The notes under the pieces were generated by a model. It saw nothing but the letters and a program-made list of their open reading frames with translations. It made no database searches and was not told the DNA's origin. The position numbers were made by a program, and so were the translations under genes. DNA of 64,000 nucleotides from the NCBI GenBank assembly GCA_028284945.1, contig JANQQJ010000033.1, forward strand, positions 180,990 to 244,989, read 5' to 3'. Shown here in pieces: positions 1 through 8,367 of the stretch. Positions within the stretch are counted from its first letter, which is position 1. Each line of letters begins with the position of its first letter. The DNA comes from Alphaproteobacteria bacterium. GTDB taxonomy: Bacteria; Pseudomonadota; Alphaproteobacteria; SMXS01.

Positions 1-1
1 C

Positions 2-229
2 ACGTTCCTGGTGCGGCTTATTCTGCCATTTATTGGCTTCCCAAAGCGCACGGTTGTCGGTCCTATCTGGTTGCGGCGTATGACGCCCGAGGACAAATCG
101 CTGGAGATTGAATTCCGGCGTTTGCTCGAATTGGACTTCGATGCGTTGCTCAGCGCCCATGGTACTTTGCTGAAGTCAGGCGCGAGGCAGAGCGTTACGC
201 AGGCGGTCGACGATGCTTACTCCGGTTAG
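2..229 (+). CDS. C-terminal end of a probable metallo-beta-lactamase-fold hydrolase (partial)
   Basis: The frame is open from the first bases of the window and stops at a TAG, so only the last 75 codons are seen. The tail contains a segment reading LELDFDALLSAHG followed by LLKSGARQSV. This resembles the C-terminal ends of MBL-fold-like hydrolases, where an LDFD-x-LL-x-x-HG stretch is common. The catalytic HxHxDH region would lie upstream of the window, so the assignment is by resemblance only. A GTG at 11 could be an internal codon rather than a start. Confidence 0.4.
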   Translation, partial: TFLVRLILPFIGFPKRTVVGPIWLRRMTPEDKSLEIEFRRLLELDFDALLSAHGTLLKSGARQSVTQAVDDAYSG

Positions 230-266
230 TGTCTGCAGATGCCCGCGCCTTCGAAGAGTTGGGCGC

Positions 267-1073
267 TCAAACGGCTTGTGCGACCCAAATCTGTTCCCTG
301 CCATATGCCGGCGGCGAATTCGCAAAATCTGAATATTCCGCCTCAATGCGATAACCGCAGTGCTCCAGCAGGTATCGCATCTCCTGCTGGTACGTCCATC
401 GCAGCGCCCATGTGGCTTGCTCTTCTTTCACAACAGCCCCATTCCTGTCACAGACTTGAATCGTGATCGTCGACTCAAGAGTTTGCATCAGAGGATCGGC
501 AGTTCGTGTGGCGATATGCCGCCGGACAGTGTTTCCGGATGACGGATCCACACCCTCTTCGACTTCGTCTGTGATGTCGATGTTTGGGGCGCAAAGATCC
601 AGCCGGGGATCAAACAGATGGAGAAGGACGCGACCATCTGGGTCAAGATGCTCTCGGATTTTGATCAGCGATTGTTGCTGCGCCTCGGGCGTAATCAGAT
701 GTTGAAACGATCGTGCCGCGACGATTACCAGCGGGAATTGTCGGTCGAGGGAAAAATCAGCCATGTCTCCGATGCCGAAAGTCACACGGTCGGAAACATC
801 GGCGTCATGATCTCTCGACTTGGCTTGAGCCACAGCGAGCATACGATCAGAAGAATCGAGGCCGACAACTTCTACCCCTGACTTGGCAAGTGGCCATGCG
901 ACTCTTCCCGTACCGGTGCCAAGCTCCAAAACCGGTCCACCAAACCGTTGCGCATATTCCAGATAAAATGGAATGTCTCTCCATGTGGCCTGATCGTAGA
1001 ACAGGTCATACGTGACGGAGCCTAAGTCTGTATCCTGGTAAAACGCGTTCGGTTTCATCGATTGACTCAACAT
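267..1073 (-). CDS. class I SAM-dependent methyltransferase
   Basis: A 268-residue soluble protein with a Rossmann-like methyltransferase fold. Motif I reads VLELGTGTGRVAWPLA (about residues 48-63), followed by the acidic motif II in VVGLDSSDRMLAVA. Later comes a motif near residues 100-120 (VTFGIGDMADFSL, then FPLVIVAARSFQHL), as in the Methyltransf_25 family. The substrate cannot be read from the sequence. It is transcribed away from lipA. An alternative start six codons in (MKPNAFY, 1058) is possible because no clear ribosome site favours either. The extended C-terminal beta region, including the LRWTYQQEM stretch, is common in this subgroup of small-molecule methyltransferases. Confidence 0.8.
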   Translation of the reverse strand: MLSQSMKPNAFYQDTDLGSVTYDLFYDQATWRDIPFYLEYAQRFGGPVLELGTGTGRVAWPLAKSGVEVVGLDSSDRMLAVAQAKSRDHDADVSDRVTFGIGDMADFSLDRQFPLVIVAARSFQHLITPEAQQQSLIKIREHLDPDGRVLLHLFDPRLDLCAPNIDITDEVEEGVDPSSGNTVRRHIATRTADPLMQTLESTITIQVCDRNGAVVKEEQATWALRWTYQQEMRYLLEHCGYRIEAEYSDFANSPPAYGREQIWVAQAV

Positions 1074-1163
1074 CTGATCGATCTATCCGTCGCACCATAG
1101 CGCAAACAAGACCCCGCGGAAGAGCATTGGACAACAGCCCGTGGAGAGACTATCTGAGGGACC

Positions 1164-2093
1164 ATGAGCACGGTTGAGACGTTAACGGACGACAAACAGC
1201 CCTATCAGCGCAAGCCGGAATGGCTGCGGGTCAAGGCGCCTGGCTCACCCGAATATATGCGGGTGAAAAAGCTGATGCGCGAGCTCAACCTCAACACCGT
1301 GTGTGAAGAAGCGGCGTGTCCCAATATCGGCACGTGCTGGACCCAGAAGCATGCCACCGTGATGATTCTAGGCGATATTTGCACCCGGGCCTGTGCGTTC
1401 TGCAACGTCAAGACCGGTATGCCACGCATGGTCGACCCGCTGGAACCGGAACATGTGGCAACCGCGGTCGGCGAGCTGGGCCTGGAACATGTGGTAATCA
1501 CGTCTGTTGACCGGGACGATCTGCCCGATGGCGGTGCCAGTCAGTTTGTGAAGGTGATCCAGCAGATTCGCGAACGTTCACCCGATACCACCATTGAGGT
1601 GCTGACGCCGGACTTCCTGCGCAAACCCGGCGCCGTCGAGGCCGTCGTGGAAGCGCGGCCGGATGTCTATAACCACAATCTGGAGACGGTGCCGCGGCTC
1701 TATCCCACCATCCGGCCCGGCGCGCGCTATTTCCAATCGCTGCGGCTGTTGGACTCGGTCAAACAGCTCGATCCGTCGATCTTCACCAAATCGGGCATCA
1801 TGGTCGGGTTGGGGGAGGATAAGCGCGAAGTGCTGCAGGTGATGGACGACATGCGCACCGCAGACGTGGATTTCATGACTATCGGTCAATATTTGCGGCC
1901 CACGCCCCGGCACGCCGAAGTCGCGCGCTATGTCACACCGGACGAATTCGCGAGCTATGAAACCGTGGCCAAGGCCAAGGGCTTTTTGATGGTGTCGGCC
2001 TCGCCGCTGACCCGGTCCAGCTATTTGGCCGGGGACGATTTTGCGGTTTTGCGCGCGAACCGGGAAGAAAAGCTGGCGGCCCAGTCCGCCTGA
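1164..2093 (+). CDS. lipA: lipoyl synthase
   Basis: A radical-SAM enzyme that inserts two sulfurs into protein-bound octanoyl chains to make the lipoyl cofactor of pyruvate and 2-oxoglutarate dehydrogenases and of the glycine cleavage system. At 309 residues it has the usual length. The auxiliary-cluster cysteines are C47, C52 and C58 (within [12 protein letters not shown]). The radical-SAM cluster is C73, C77 and C80 (CTRACAFC). The C-terminal RSSY motif, which donates the serine ligand of the auxiliary cluster, is at about residues 284-287. The ATG at 1164 is preceded by a purine-rich stretch. ratA begins 7 bp downstream, which suggests one transcript. Confidence 0.97.
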   Translation: MSTVETLTDDKQPYQRKPEWLRVKAPGSPEYMRVKKLMRELNLNTVCEEAACPNIGTCWTQKHATVMILGDICTRACAFCNVKTGMPRMVDPLEPEHVATAVGELGLEHVVITSVDRDDLPDGGASQFVKVIQQIRERSPDTTIEVLTPDFLRKPGAVEAVVEARPDVYNHNLETVPRLYPTIRPGARYFQSLRLLDSVKQLDPSIFTKSGIMVGLGEDKREVLQVMDDMRTADVDFMTIGQYLRPTPRHAEVARYVTPDEFASYETVAKAKGFLMVSASPLTRSSYLAGDDFAVLRANREEKLAAQSA

Positions 2094-2100
2094 CGCCTCC

Positions 2101-2556
2101 ATGCATACCCACAGCGAAAAACGGGTGCTGCCGCATTCGGCTGAACAGATGTTCGATCTGGTTGCTGATGTGGAGAAGTATCCAGAGTTTTTACCGTGGT
2201 GCGCGGGCCTGCGGATCTTCAAGCGGGAGGGCGACGTGTTCTTTGCCGATCTGATGATCGGCTACAAGGTGATCCGCGAAAAATTTACCTCCAAGGTTGC
2301 GTTGACACCGACGTCACGGATCGATGTGGAGTATTTGAGCGGACCGCTGAAGCACCTGCACAACCGCTGGGATTTCCACGCGAATGACGACGGGTCATGC
2401 ACCGTTGATTTTTTCATTGAGTTCGAGTTCCGCAGCAAGTTCTTTGAAAAGCTGATCGGCCGCGTGTTCGACGAGATCGTCCACCGTATGGTCGGTGCCT
2501 TTGTTGACCGGGCTGATGCGCTCTATGGCTCAGAGCAGCGATTGCATCGGCTCTAG
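2101..2556 (+). CDS. RatA / Coq10-like START-domain protein
   Basis: A 151-residue polyketide-cyclase/START-fold protein of the Coq10/RatA family. The start HTHSEKRVLPHSAEQMFDLV, the signature DVEKYPEFLPWC and the ending IVHRMVGAFVDRAD are typical. In mitochondria and many alphaproteobacteria the family binds ubiquinone and supports respiration. E. coli RatA was described as a toxin acting on the ribosome, but that activity should not be assumed here. The ATG at 2101 is preferred over one at 2041 because the longer version adds 20 unrelated residues overlapping lipA. The last codons and stop overlap the first of three related direct repeats (2537-2556). Confidence 0.9.
   Translation: MHTHSEKRVLPHSAEQMFDLVADVEKYPEFLPWCAGLRIFKREGDVFFADLMIGYKVIREKFTSKVALTPTSRIDVEYLSGPLKHLHNRWDFHANDDGSCTVDFFIEFEFRSKFFEKLIGRVFDEIVHRMVGAFVDRADALYGSEQRLHRL
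2537..2556 (+). repeat. direct repeat copy A, at the ratA 3' end
   Basis: A 20-bp sequence, AGCGATTGCATCGGCTCTAG, that shares its core AGCGAYTGCATCRGC with two further copies at 2870-2890 and 3379-3400. It includes the stop codon region of ratA. The three copies bracket two small genes one by one. Confidence 0.5.
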
Positions 2557-2591
2557 TTGAGTGACTTTTTTAAACCAATTTGAGTGTAGCA

Positions 2592-2825
2592 ATGAACACG
2601 GTCTTTATTCTTTGGCACGTTCGCAAAGACGATGAGTATGGTGACGATGCCAAACTGATTGGCGCTTACTCCAGCAAGCGTGAGGTCCGGGGCGCTATTG
2701 AGCGCCTAAAAGACCAGCCGGGCTTTTGTGACTATCCCGCAGGATTTGAGTCGAGTGAGTACGAAATCAATAAGGATCATTGGACCGAGGGATTTGTGAC
2801 TGTCTACTACTCTGAGGAAGAATGA
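2592..2825 (+). CDS. small conserved protein, DUF7336-like
   Basis: A 77-residue soluble protein beginning NTVFILWHVRKDDEYGDD. The order VFILWH, then KLIGAYSSKREV, then RLKDQPGFCDYPAGF, then INKDHWTEGF matches a small family that I recall as DUF7336. Its function is unknown, and members often occur near immunity-type or accessory genes. The ATG at 2592 is chosen over an upstream in-frame TTG at 2580, because the family begins at the VFILWH strand. The gene lies between repeat copies A and B. Its low-complexity acidic C-terminus ends VYYSEEE. No partner is evident other than the next small gene. Confidence 0.65.
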   Translation: MNTVFILWHVRKDDEYGDDAKLIGAYSSKREVRGAIERLKDQPGFCDYPAGFESSEYEINKDHWTEGFVTVYYSEEE

Positions 2826-2869
2826 AATTTCCTCGAGAGGCGTGTCACCAGTTGGCGATTTATCAAATC

Positions 2870-2890
2870 AGCGACTGCATCAGCATTGAG
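2870..2890 (+). repeat. direct repeat copy B
   Basis: AGCGACTGCATCAGCATTGAG, 45 bp after the stop of the 77-residue gene. Including the preceding AAAT(C/G), it matches copy C (3379-3400) at all but a few positions over about 27 bp. Confidence 0.5.
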
Positions 2891-2928
2891 AGATGATAAC
2901 ACTGTCGCATTCCAGTGGGTGAACAGCC

Positions 2929-3363
2929 TTGAGCACTGATCAAATTTCCCCAGATCAAATGTTCCCGGCCGTTTTAGAGGTTTGTCCATCTTTTGAAACC
3001 AAATGGCTTGAATTCTTAGAGGATTGGCAGAACGAGCCGGGGGAACCACCTTATTATGTTGCACTTGGTGATTTGGCCCGACATCTCGTCGCTTCACTTG
3101 ACCGTGGAGAGACGGACGATTTTCCCGCTGTTTTCGCGTTGGTTGAAAAGTGGCATGTAAAAGGGAACGCCTACGTCCGTGAAGCAGCGACAATTGGTCT
3201 TTTGGAGGGAATCCAGAACAATCTGAGTCACGACTTTGACGCGGCGACTGAACGCTCTCAAGAATTCGAGGCCTTTCTTGGTCCAGAGTCACTACGTTGG
3301 TGGCGGAAACTCTACAAATTTTGGGAAGGAGATTCGAAAGCTCTTCGAGATGATGGAGGCTGA
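2929..3363 (+). CDS. small acidic conserved protein, DUF7674-like
   Basis: A 144-residue soluble acidic protein. The stretch LEFLEDWQNEPGEPPYYVAL, followed by GDLARHLV and the C-terminal LGPESLRWWRKLYKFWEG, resembles a family that I recall as DUF7674, whose members are often found beside polymorphic-toxin or small accessory genes. No function can be given. The frame opens with a TTG at 2929. The next in-frame ATG is at 2959, so the start is uncertain by ten codons. The gene sits between direct repeats B and C and has a more AT-rich surround than lipA-ratA, which suggests acquired DNA. Confidence 0.6.
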   Translation: MSTDQISPDQMFPAVLEVCPSFETKWLEFLEDWQNEPGEPPYYVALGDLARHLVASLDRGETDDFPAVFALVEKWHVKGNAYVREAATIGLLEGIQNNLSHDFDAATERSQEFEAFLGPESLRWWRKLYKFWEGDSKALRDDGG

Positions 3364-3378
3364 ACTTTCTATAAAATG

Positions 3379-3400
3379 AGCGATTGCATCAGCTTTAGAG
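3379..3400 (+). repeat. direct repeat copy C
   Basis: AGCGATTGCATCAGCTTTAGAG, 16 bp after the stop of the 144-residue gene. It closes the patch of two small genes. The rest of the gap to 3551 is AT-rich and shows no other clear signal. Confidence 0.5.
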
Positions 3401-3551
3401 CTGTTTCCATCGGCCGTCTACATTACCCAAACAGAATAAACAGTTTACCACGGAAAGTATGGTTTTGCTGTCACTCCCCTGATCGCACACAATCGCAATT
3501 GTGTTGCAAGGCGCTGCATGAACACACGTCAAAATAGAAGGGGTGACGAAT

Positions 3552-3992
3552 ATGACGGGCAAATTCTGCTTAGGCTTGGCACTCGTGTTTTCAGGAATTC
3601 TTCTGGTTTCGCCAGCGGCTGACGCAGCCGACAATCTGAAACATGACTTCTGTACGGAGACGACTGAGAACTGTGTCACTGTTCCGGTCTGGAACGTGTC
3701 GGGGGCTACGGTTACTAAGACAAAAGTCACGCAGCAATCTACAGGGGTGACCACCTGTGAGGAGATTTCAACAACAGTGAGTGAGAACCTGCAGGGTGGC
3801 GACGGTGCTTTGAGTGGCAAATTCACATTCAGAGGCGACGCCAAGTGCAGATATCACGTCGTCTACACCACGACAAAAGGCTGCATAGGCGATAAGGAAG
3901 CGAAGGTACGACCGGACGATATGGAAAAGAAAAAGAGTGTCTGGCTCGACAAAAATTGCGGCACGCTTAAAGCATATGTTTCGAAAGACTGA
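3552..3992 (+). CDS. secreted hypothetical protein with six cysteines
   Basis: A 146-residue protein with a clear signal peptide: a hydrophobic core FCLGLALVFSGILLVS, then AADA-A, with cleavage probably near residue 27. The mature part has six cysteines (in the contexts HDFC, ENC, TTC, AKC, KGC and KNC) and many Thr and Val residues. This suggests a disulfide-bonded beta-rich periplasmic or secreted protein. I recognise no family. The ATG at 3552 follows an in-frame GTG at 3543, and the ATG is preferred since it begins the basic n-region directly. It converges on the cinA-like gene, only 5 bp away. Confidence 0.65.
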   Translation: MTGKFCLGLALVFSGILLVSPAADAADNLKHDFCTETTENCVTVPVWNVSGATVTKTKVTQQSTGVTTCEEISTTVSENLQGGDGALSGKFTFRGDAKCRYHVVYTTTKGCIGDKEAKVRPDDMEKKKSVWLDKNCGTLKAYVSKD

Positions 3993-3997
3993 ACCGG

Positions 3998-4486
3998 CTA
4001 GATCAGTGTCTTGATCAGTTTCAGCGCTACCTCGACCGATTTTTCGCGCACCACGGATCGGCCAAGGTCGCCGAATTCGTGCCGTTCGTGCACCACGTCA
4101 CCGCCTTTGCGGGCCGCGGCAAAGTGAACCAGGCCAGCGGGTTTTCCAGGGCCCGCGCCGCCGGGACCGGCAATCCCGGTGATCGCGACGGACACATCGC
4201 AGCCTGAGACCTCAAGCGCACCGGTGGCCATGGCGCGGGCGACGGGCTCGCTGACTGCGCCATGTTCTTTCAGCAGCGTTTTCGGGACGCCCAGATGGTC
4301 GCGCTTGGCCTCATTGCTGTAGGTTGCAAATCCCCGGTCAAACGCCTTTGACGACCCGGGCACCTCGGTGAAACAGCCCCCGACAAGCCCGCCGGTGCAG
4401 GATTCAGCGGTCACCAGTTTCAGGCCCTGCGCTTGGGCGCGGGCCAGAATATCTGCGGCAAGATCGAAGAGATATTGAGGGATCAT
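3998..4486 (-). CDS. pncC: CinA C-terminal-domain protein, nicotinamide-nucleotide amidohydrolase
   Basis: A stand-alone CinA C-terminal domain of 162 residues. This family deamidates NMN to nicotinate mononucleotide in NAD salvage. The signature TAESCTGGLVGGCFTEVPGSS (residues 25-45, with the catalytic serine in ESCTGG) is clear, followed by GFATYSNEAK and the glycine-rich AITGIAGPGGA loop with KPAGLVHFA. It is 13 bp downstream of pgpA on the same strand and is probably the last gene of the ispDF-pgpA-pncC operon. Confidence 0.9.
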   Translation of the reverse strand: MIPQYLFDLAADILARAQAQGLKLVTAESCTGGLVGGCFTEVPGSSKAFDRGFATYSNEAKRDHLGVPKTLLKEHGAVSEPVARAMATGALEVSGCDVSVAITGIAGPGGAGPGKPAGLVHFAAARKGGDVVHERHEFGDLGRSVVREKSVEVALKLIKTLI

Positions 4487-4499
4487 AAAGTACCTTCCG

Positions 4500-4997
4500 T
4501 CAGGCGGTCGCGGTCCATGGCGTACCGAGCGTCATCAGAAATACCTGCATTACCAACAGGGCATAGACGCCTGCGGCAAGATCATCCTGCATGATGCCCA
4601 AACCGCCTGTGCCGTGCTTGTCCAGATGATCGACCGGCCAGGGCTTGAAGATATCGAACACGCGGAACGCCACAAAGGCCAGCAGGTATAGCCACCAGAC
4701 GGGTGGCAGGAACAGGCAGGCGATCCATTGTCCAGCCACCTCGTCGATTACCACCTCGCCGGGATCATCCCCGTCCAGCCTTGCTTCATAGTGACCCGCC
4801 GCCCACCAGCCGACGAAGAACACCGCAATCGCGGCCAGCAAGAGCACCGCGGTGCCGCGTTCGCCAAATCCGGTCTGGATGAAATAGGCCATCACGACCG
4901 CAACGGCCGAGCCCCAAGTTCCCGGTGCTTTGGGAAGCAATCCGACCCAGAACCATGTCGACAGAATGGTGGACGGATGCATCGGATGAATTTTCAT
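4500..4997 (-). CDS. pgpA: phosphatidylglycerophosphatase A
   Basis: An integral inner-membrane enzyme that dephosphorylates phosphatidylglycerophosphate to phosphatidylglycerol. It has 165 residues. The PgpA hallmarks are WFWVGLLPKAPGTWGS near the N-terminus, VVIDEVAGQWIA in the middle, and FRVFDIFKPWPVDHLDK. Three or four hydrophobic helices lie between and after these motifs. The start codon overlaps the stop of ispDF by 4 bp (ATGA), which indicates translational coupling. The pairing with ispDF and a pncC-like gene is common in alphaproteobacteria. Confidence 0.94.
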   Translation of the reverse strand: MKIHPMHPSTILSTWFWVGLLPKAPGTWGSAVAVVMAYFIQTGFGERGTAVLLLAAIAVFFVGWWAAGHYEARLDGDDPGEVVIDEVAGQWIACLFLPPVWWLYLLAFVAFRVFDIFKPWPVDHLDKHGTGGLGIMQDDLAAGVYALLVMQVFLMTLGTPWTATA

Positions 4998-6133
4998 GAC
5001 AGCATCACGGTGGCAACGGCCTGCGCCGCGATGCCCTCACCGCGGCCGGTGAAACCGAGTTTCTCCGTCGTAGTAGCTTTGATATTGATCTGTCCCGCCT
5101 TGATCTGAAGCATTGCGCTAAGCGAGTTGGTCATGGCGGCCACATGGGGCGCGATCTTGGGCGCCTCGCAGATGATTGTGAGGTCGACATTGCTGATCTG
5201 GCCGCCGGCATCGGCGATGAGCGCGACCGCTTTTTCCACGAATTGGCGCGACGCAGCCCCTTTCCACTGCGGGTCGCTTGGCGGAAAGTGCCGTCCGATA
5301 TCGCCGGCGCCGATCGCGCCCATCAGCGCGTCTGTCAGGGCATGCAGCGCCACATCTGCGTCAGAATGGCCGATCAGCGCTTGATCGTGCTCCAGGCGCA
5401 CGCCACAGAGCGTCACGTGGTCTCCGGGTCCCAACCGGTGTACGTCAAAACCCATGCCGGTTCGCGCCGTCACGGCGTTGGCCGAGAGCGCAGTAATGTC
5501 TTCCGGAGTGGTCACTTTGATGTTCCGTTCGTCTCCATCTACGACATGGACGTCCATGCCTGCTGCATGCGCGACCGCGGCATCATCGGTTAAGTTAGCG
5601 GTATCAGCCAAATCATGATGCGCCTTCAGAATAGGGTCAAACCGGAACCCTTGCGGAGTCTGTGCACGGCCCAATACCTCCCGGTCCACGTCACCGCTGA
5701 CAATTTCGCCCTCAATCTGCTTGATGGTGTCTGTGACTTTGATAACCGGCAGGACCGCATCATGCGCCCTCAAACCCTCAACAACACGGTCAATCAGCGC
5801 TGCGGAGATAAAGGGCCGGGCGCCATCATGGATCAGCACAGCATCCGGCGGGTCATCCGCAAGGCGCTGCAAGCCCATAAAGACTGATTGTTGACGGGTT
5901 TCGCCGCCGGGGCAGGGGGCTTGGGTTTCCAGGCCACCAATCGCCTCATCATAAAGCGCCCGATCGGCGGGATTGATGACCACCTGCACCCGATCAATGG
6001 CGGGGTGCGCCTCGAACGCCTCAACCGTCCGGCGCAGGATGGATTTGCCGGCAACGCTCACATACTGCTTTGGCAGAGGGGTGCCGGCGCGGTGACCGCG
6101 GCCTGCAGCGACGATGAGAGCGGCAACACGCAT
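4994..6133 (-). CDS. ispDF: bifunctional IspD/IspF of the MEP isoprenoid pathway
   Basis: A fusion of 2-C-methyl-D-erythritol 4-phosphate cytidylyltransferase (IspD, residues about 1-220) with 2-C-methyl-D-erythritol 2,4-cyclodiphosphate synthase (IspF, about 223-379). IspD motifs are ALIVAAGRGHRAG at the N-terminus, PKQY and VLIHDGARPF. IspF motifs are GMGFDVHRLGPGD with its metal-binding Asp-x-His, GHSDADVALHALTDALMGA and the C-terminal TTTEKLGFTGRGEGIAAQAV. This fusion is typical of alphaproteobacteria. The start at 6133 (RVAALIVAAG) is preferred over 6193, because the longer form adds 20 non-conserved residues. It is divergent from dusB. Confidence 0.95.
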   Translation of the reverse strand: MRVAALIVAAGRGHRAGTPLPKQYVSVAGKSILRRTVEAFEAHPAIDRVQVVINPADRALYDEAIGGLETQAPCPGGETRQQSVFMGLQRLADDPPDAVLIHDGARPFISAALIDRVVEGLRAHDAVLPVIKVTDTIKQIEGEIVSGDVDREVLGRAQTPQGFRFDPILKAHHDLADTANLTDDAAVAHAAGMDVHVVDGDERNIKVTTPEDITALSANAVTARTGMGFDVHRLGPGDHVTLCGVRLEHDQALIGHSDADVALHALTDALMGAIGAGDIGRHFPPSDPQWKGAASRQFVEKAVALIADAGGQISNVDLTIICEAPKIAPHVAAMTNSLSAMLQIKAGQINIKATTTEKLGFTGRGEGIAAQAVATVMLS

Positions 6134-6271
6134 GAGACGTTCAAGCACTTGATCGATAAAGTTCTTGTCATGGTGTGGGGGAGTTTTTATCACCCGTCAA
6201 CCTTGGCTTGCCCCTTGAACCGGCAGGCGTGTTTGCTTAAAGCATATGCACCGGAAAGCACTGCTTAGATT

Positions 6272-7258
6272 ATGACCATCAACATTGGCCCCATTATGAT
6301 CGATGACCCTGTCATCCTGGCTCCCATGTCAGGTGTGACCGACATGCCGTTTCGCCGGTTGGTGAAGCAGTATGGCGCCGGGCTGGTCGTATCCGAGATG
6401 ATTGCCAGTGAGGCGATGATCCGGGCCACGCGGCGGTCGATGAAGATGTCGAGCAACTGTGCCGAAGAGGGCACGATGTCTGTTCAGCTGGCTGGTTGCG
6501 ATCCGAAAATCATGGCTGAGGCCGCCAAGCTCAATGAGGACCGGGGCGCGGCCATCATCGATATCAATATGGGGTGCCCGGTCAAAAAGGTCGTCAACGG
6601 TGATGCAGGGTCTGCGCTGATGCGCAATCTGGACCACGCCAGTGCCATCATCGAAGCCACGGTGAACGCCGTTTCCGTGCCGGTGACGCTTAAAATGCGG
6701 ACGGGTTGGGACGATTCCAGCCGTAATGCGCCTGAACTGGCGCAGATCGCCGAGGCGCACGGGATCAAACTGATCACAGTACATGGCCGCACCCGTTGCC
6801 AGATGTACAAGGGCCATGCGGATTGGTCCTTTGTATCAGAGGTCAAGAAGGCTGTTTCAGTACCGGTCATCGTCAATGGTGACATTAACACTTTCGATGA
6901 TGTCATTGATGCTCTTGAACAATCTGGCGCAGACGGTGTGATGATCGGGCGCGGCTGTTACGGCAAACCATGGTTCCTGGCGCAGGTAATCCAGTTTTTG
7001 CGCACGGGCGAGCGGTTACAAGACCCTGACCTGTCCGAGCAGTTAGAGGCCGTGCTATCGCATTACGACGATATGTTGACCCACTATGGCAGTGAGCACG
7101 GCGTCAAGATCGCGCGAAAACACCTCGGCTGGTACTCAAAAGGCCTTCCCGGATCGAGTGAATTCAGGAATTATGTCAATCGCTTGGATGACCCTTCTGA
7201 AGTTATTTCTGCGCTTCATTCGTTCTATGCACCTCTGGCGGAACGGATGGCCGCCTGA
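6272..7258 (+). CDS. dusB: tRNA-dihydrouridine synthase DusB (NifR3)
   Basis: An FMN-dependent TIM-barrel enzyme that reduces specific tRNA uridines to dihydrouridine. It has 328 residues. It opens with [18 protein letters not shown], carries the catalytic-Cys motif [13 protein letters not shown] followed by GSALM, and ends with the NGDIN and [14 protein letters not shown] phosphate-binding strands. The gene was historically named nifR3 in alphaproteobacteria because it is cotranscribed with ntrBC. Here the stop shares a base with the ntrB start (TGATG at 7256-7260). Confidence 0.95.
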   Translation: MTINIGPIMIDDPVILAPMSGVTDMPFRRLVKQYGAGLVVSEMIASEAMIRATRRSMKMSSNCAEEGTMSVQLAGCDPKIMAEAAKLNEDRGAAIIDINMGCPVKKVVNGDAGSALMRNLDHASAIIEATVNAVSVPVTLKMRTGWDDSSRNAPELAQIAEAHGIKLITVHGRTRCQMYKGHADWSFVSEVKKAVSVPVIVNGDINTFDDVIDALEQSGADGVMIGRGCYGKPWFLAQVIQFLRTGERLQDPDLSEQLEAVLSHYDDMLTHYGSEHGVKIARKHLGWYSKGLPGSSEFRNYVNRLDDPSEVISALHSFYAPLAERMAA

Positions 7259-8367
7259 TGGCGCTGGTAAAGTTCCGCAAGACGAAGGACGATCACCCCG
7301 TCCCGGTAGAACAGGTCATTAACGCGCTTTCGGACCCGGTCTTCGTGGTCGATCCGTCGGACCGGATTTGTTACGCCAATTTGGCAGCCGAACACTTCTT
7401 TCAGCGGAGCGCTAAGGCGCTGCGCCGGGAGGGGCTGACCACAGTCATCCCCTTTGATAGTCCGCTTGTGGCCCTGATTGGCCAGGTGCGGAGCCGAAGT
7501 GCCTCTGTTTCCGAGTATGGACTGGTGATTTCGACGCCCAAGATTGGTACCCACCGGGTCGATGTTCAGATGGCGCCAATTCCTGAAGAACCCGAATGTG
7601 TAGCGGTAACCCTACGAGAACTGGGGATTGCGAGCAAAATTGACCATCAGCTTCTGCACAGGGGGGCGGCACGCTCCGTGGCCAGTATGGCGGCCGTTCT
7701 GGCGCATGAAATCAAGAATCCTCTGTCCGGCATTCGCGGCGCAGCACAGCTTGTTGAAGAAAATGTCGGCAGCGAAGAGAAATCGCTGCTTCGACTGATC
7801 TGTCAGGAAACCGACAGAATTGTCGCTCTGGTCGACCGCATGGAGGAATTCACCGATCCGAGGCCAATCGACCGGGCGCCGATTAATATCCATGAAGTGC
7901 TGGAGCACGTGCGGAAGTTGGCCGAAAACGGCTTTGCCAAGCATGTTCGGTTTGTCGAGCTATATGACCCGTCATTGCCGTCAGTGCAGGGCAACCGTGA
8001 TCAGTTGATCCAGGTGTTTCTCAATCTGATCAAGAATGCGGCTGAATCGACCAAGGGTGAGGGCGCTGAAATCAAACTCACGACCGCATTTCGCCACGGC
8101 GTCCGCGTCGCCATGCCCGGAACACGTGAGCGTATGGAACTGCCTTTGGAAATCTGTGTCATCGATAATGGCGATGGGGTTCCTGAAGACCTGCAATCTC
8201 ACCTGTTCGATCCGTTCGTTACGACCAAGCCCGGCGGCACCGGTTTAGGCCTGGCGCTGGTTGCCAAAGTGATCGGCGACCATGGCGGCATTATCGAATG
8301 CGATTCAACGCCCCGGCAGACCAATTTCCGCGTGCTGCTGCCTGTAAATGCTGAGGGCCGATCATGA
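7258..8367 (+). CDS. ntrB: nitrogen-regulation sensor kinase/phosphatase NtrB
   Basis: A cytosolic histidine kinase that, under control of PII, phosphorylates or dephosphorylates NtrC. It has 369 residues and no membrane segment. A PAS domain covers about residues 18-125. The phospho-acceptor is H150 in [20 protein letters not shown]. The ATP-binding domain has [12 protein letters not shown] (N box), [11 protein letters not shown] (G1) and [19 protein letters not shown] (G2). It overlaps dusB by 1 bp and ntrC by 4 bp, so the three are a tightly coupled operon. Confidence 0.95.
   Translation: MALVKFRKTKDDHPVPVEQVINALSDPVFVVDPSDRICYANLAAEHFFQRSAKALRREGLTTVIPFDSPLVALIGQVRSRSASVSEYGLVISTPKIGTHRVDVQMAPIPEEPECVAVTLRELGIASKIDHQLLHRGAARSVASMAAVLAHEIKNPLSGIRGAAQLVEENVGSEEKSLLRLICQETDRIVALVDRMEEFTDPRPIDRAPINIHEVLEHVRKLAENGFAKHVRFVELYDPSLPSVQGNRDQLIQVFLNLIKNAAESTKGEGAEIKLTTAFRHGVRVAMPGTRERMELPLEICVIDNGDGVPEDLQSHLFDPFVTTKPGGTGLGLALVAKVIGDHGGIIECDSTPRQTNFRVLLPVNAEGRS

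Noticed and set aside
2537..3400. Integron with attC sites
   Set aside because: The repeats are short direct repeats without RYYYAAC or paired R/L boxes, and no integrase is seen.
4728..5887. Several plus-strand frames of 70-150 residues opposite ispDF and pgpA
   Set aside because: They are antisense shadows of strongly supported genes and show no own ribosome sites or domains.
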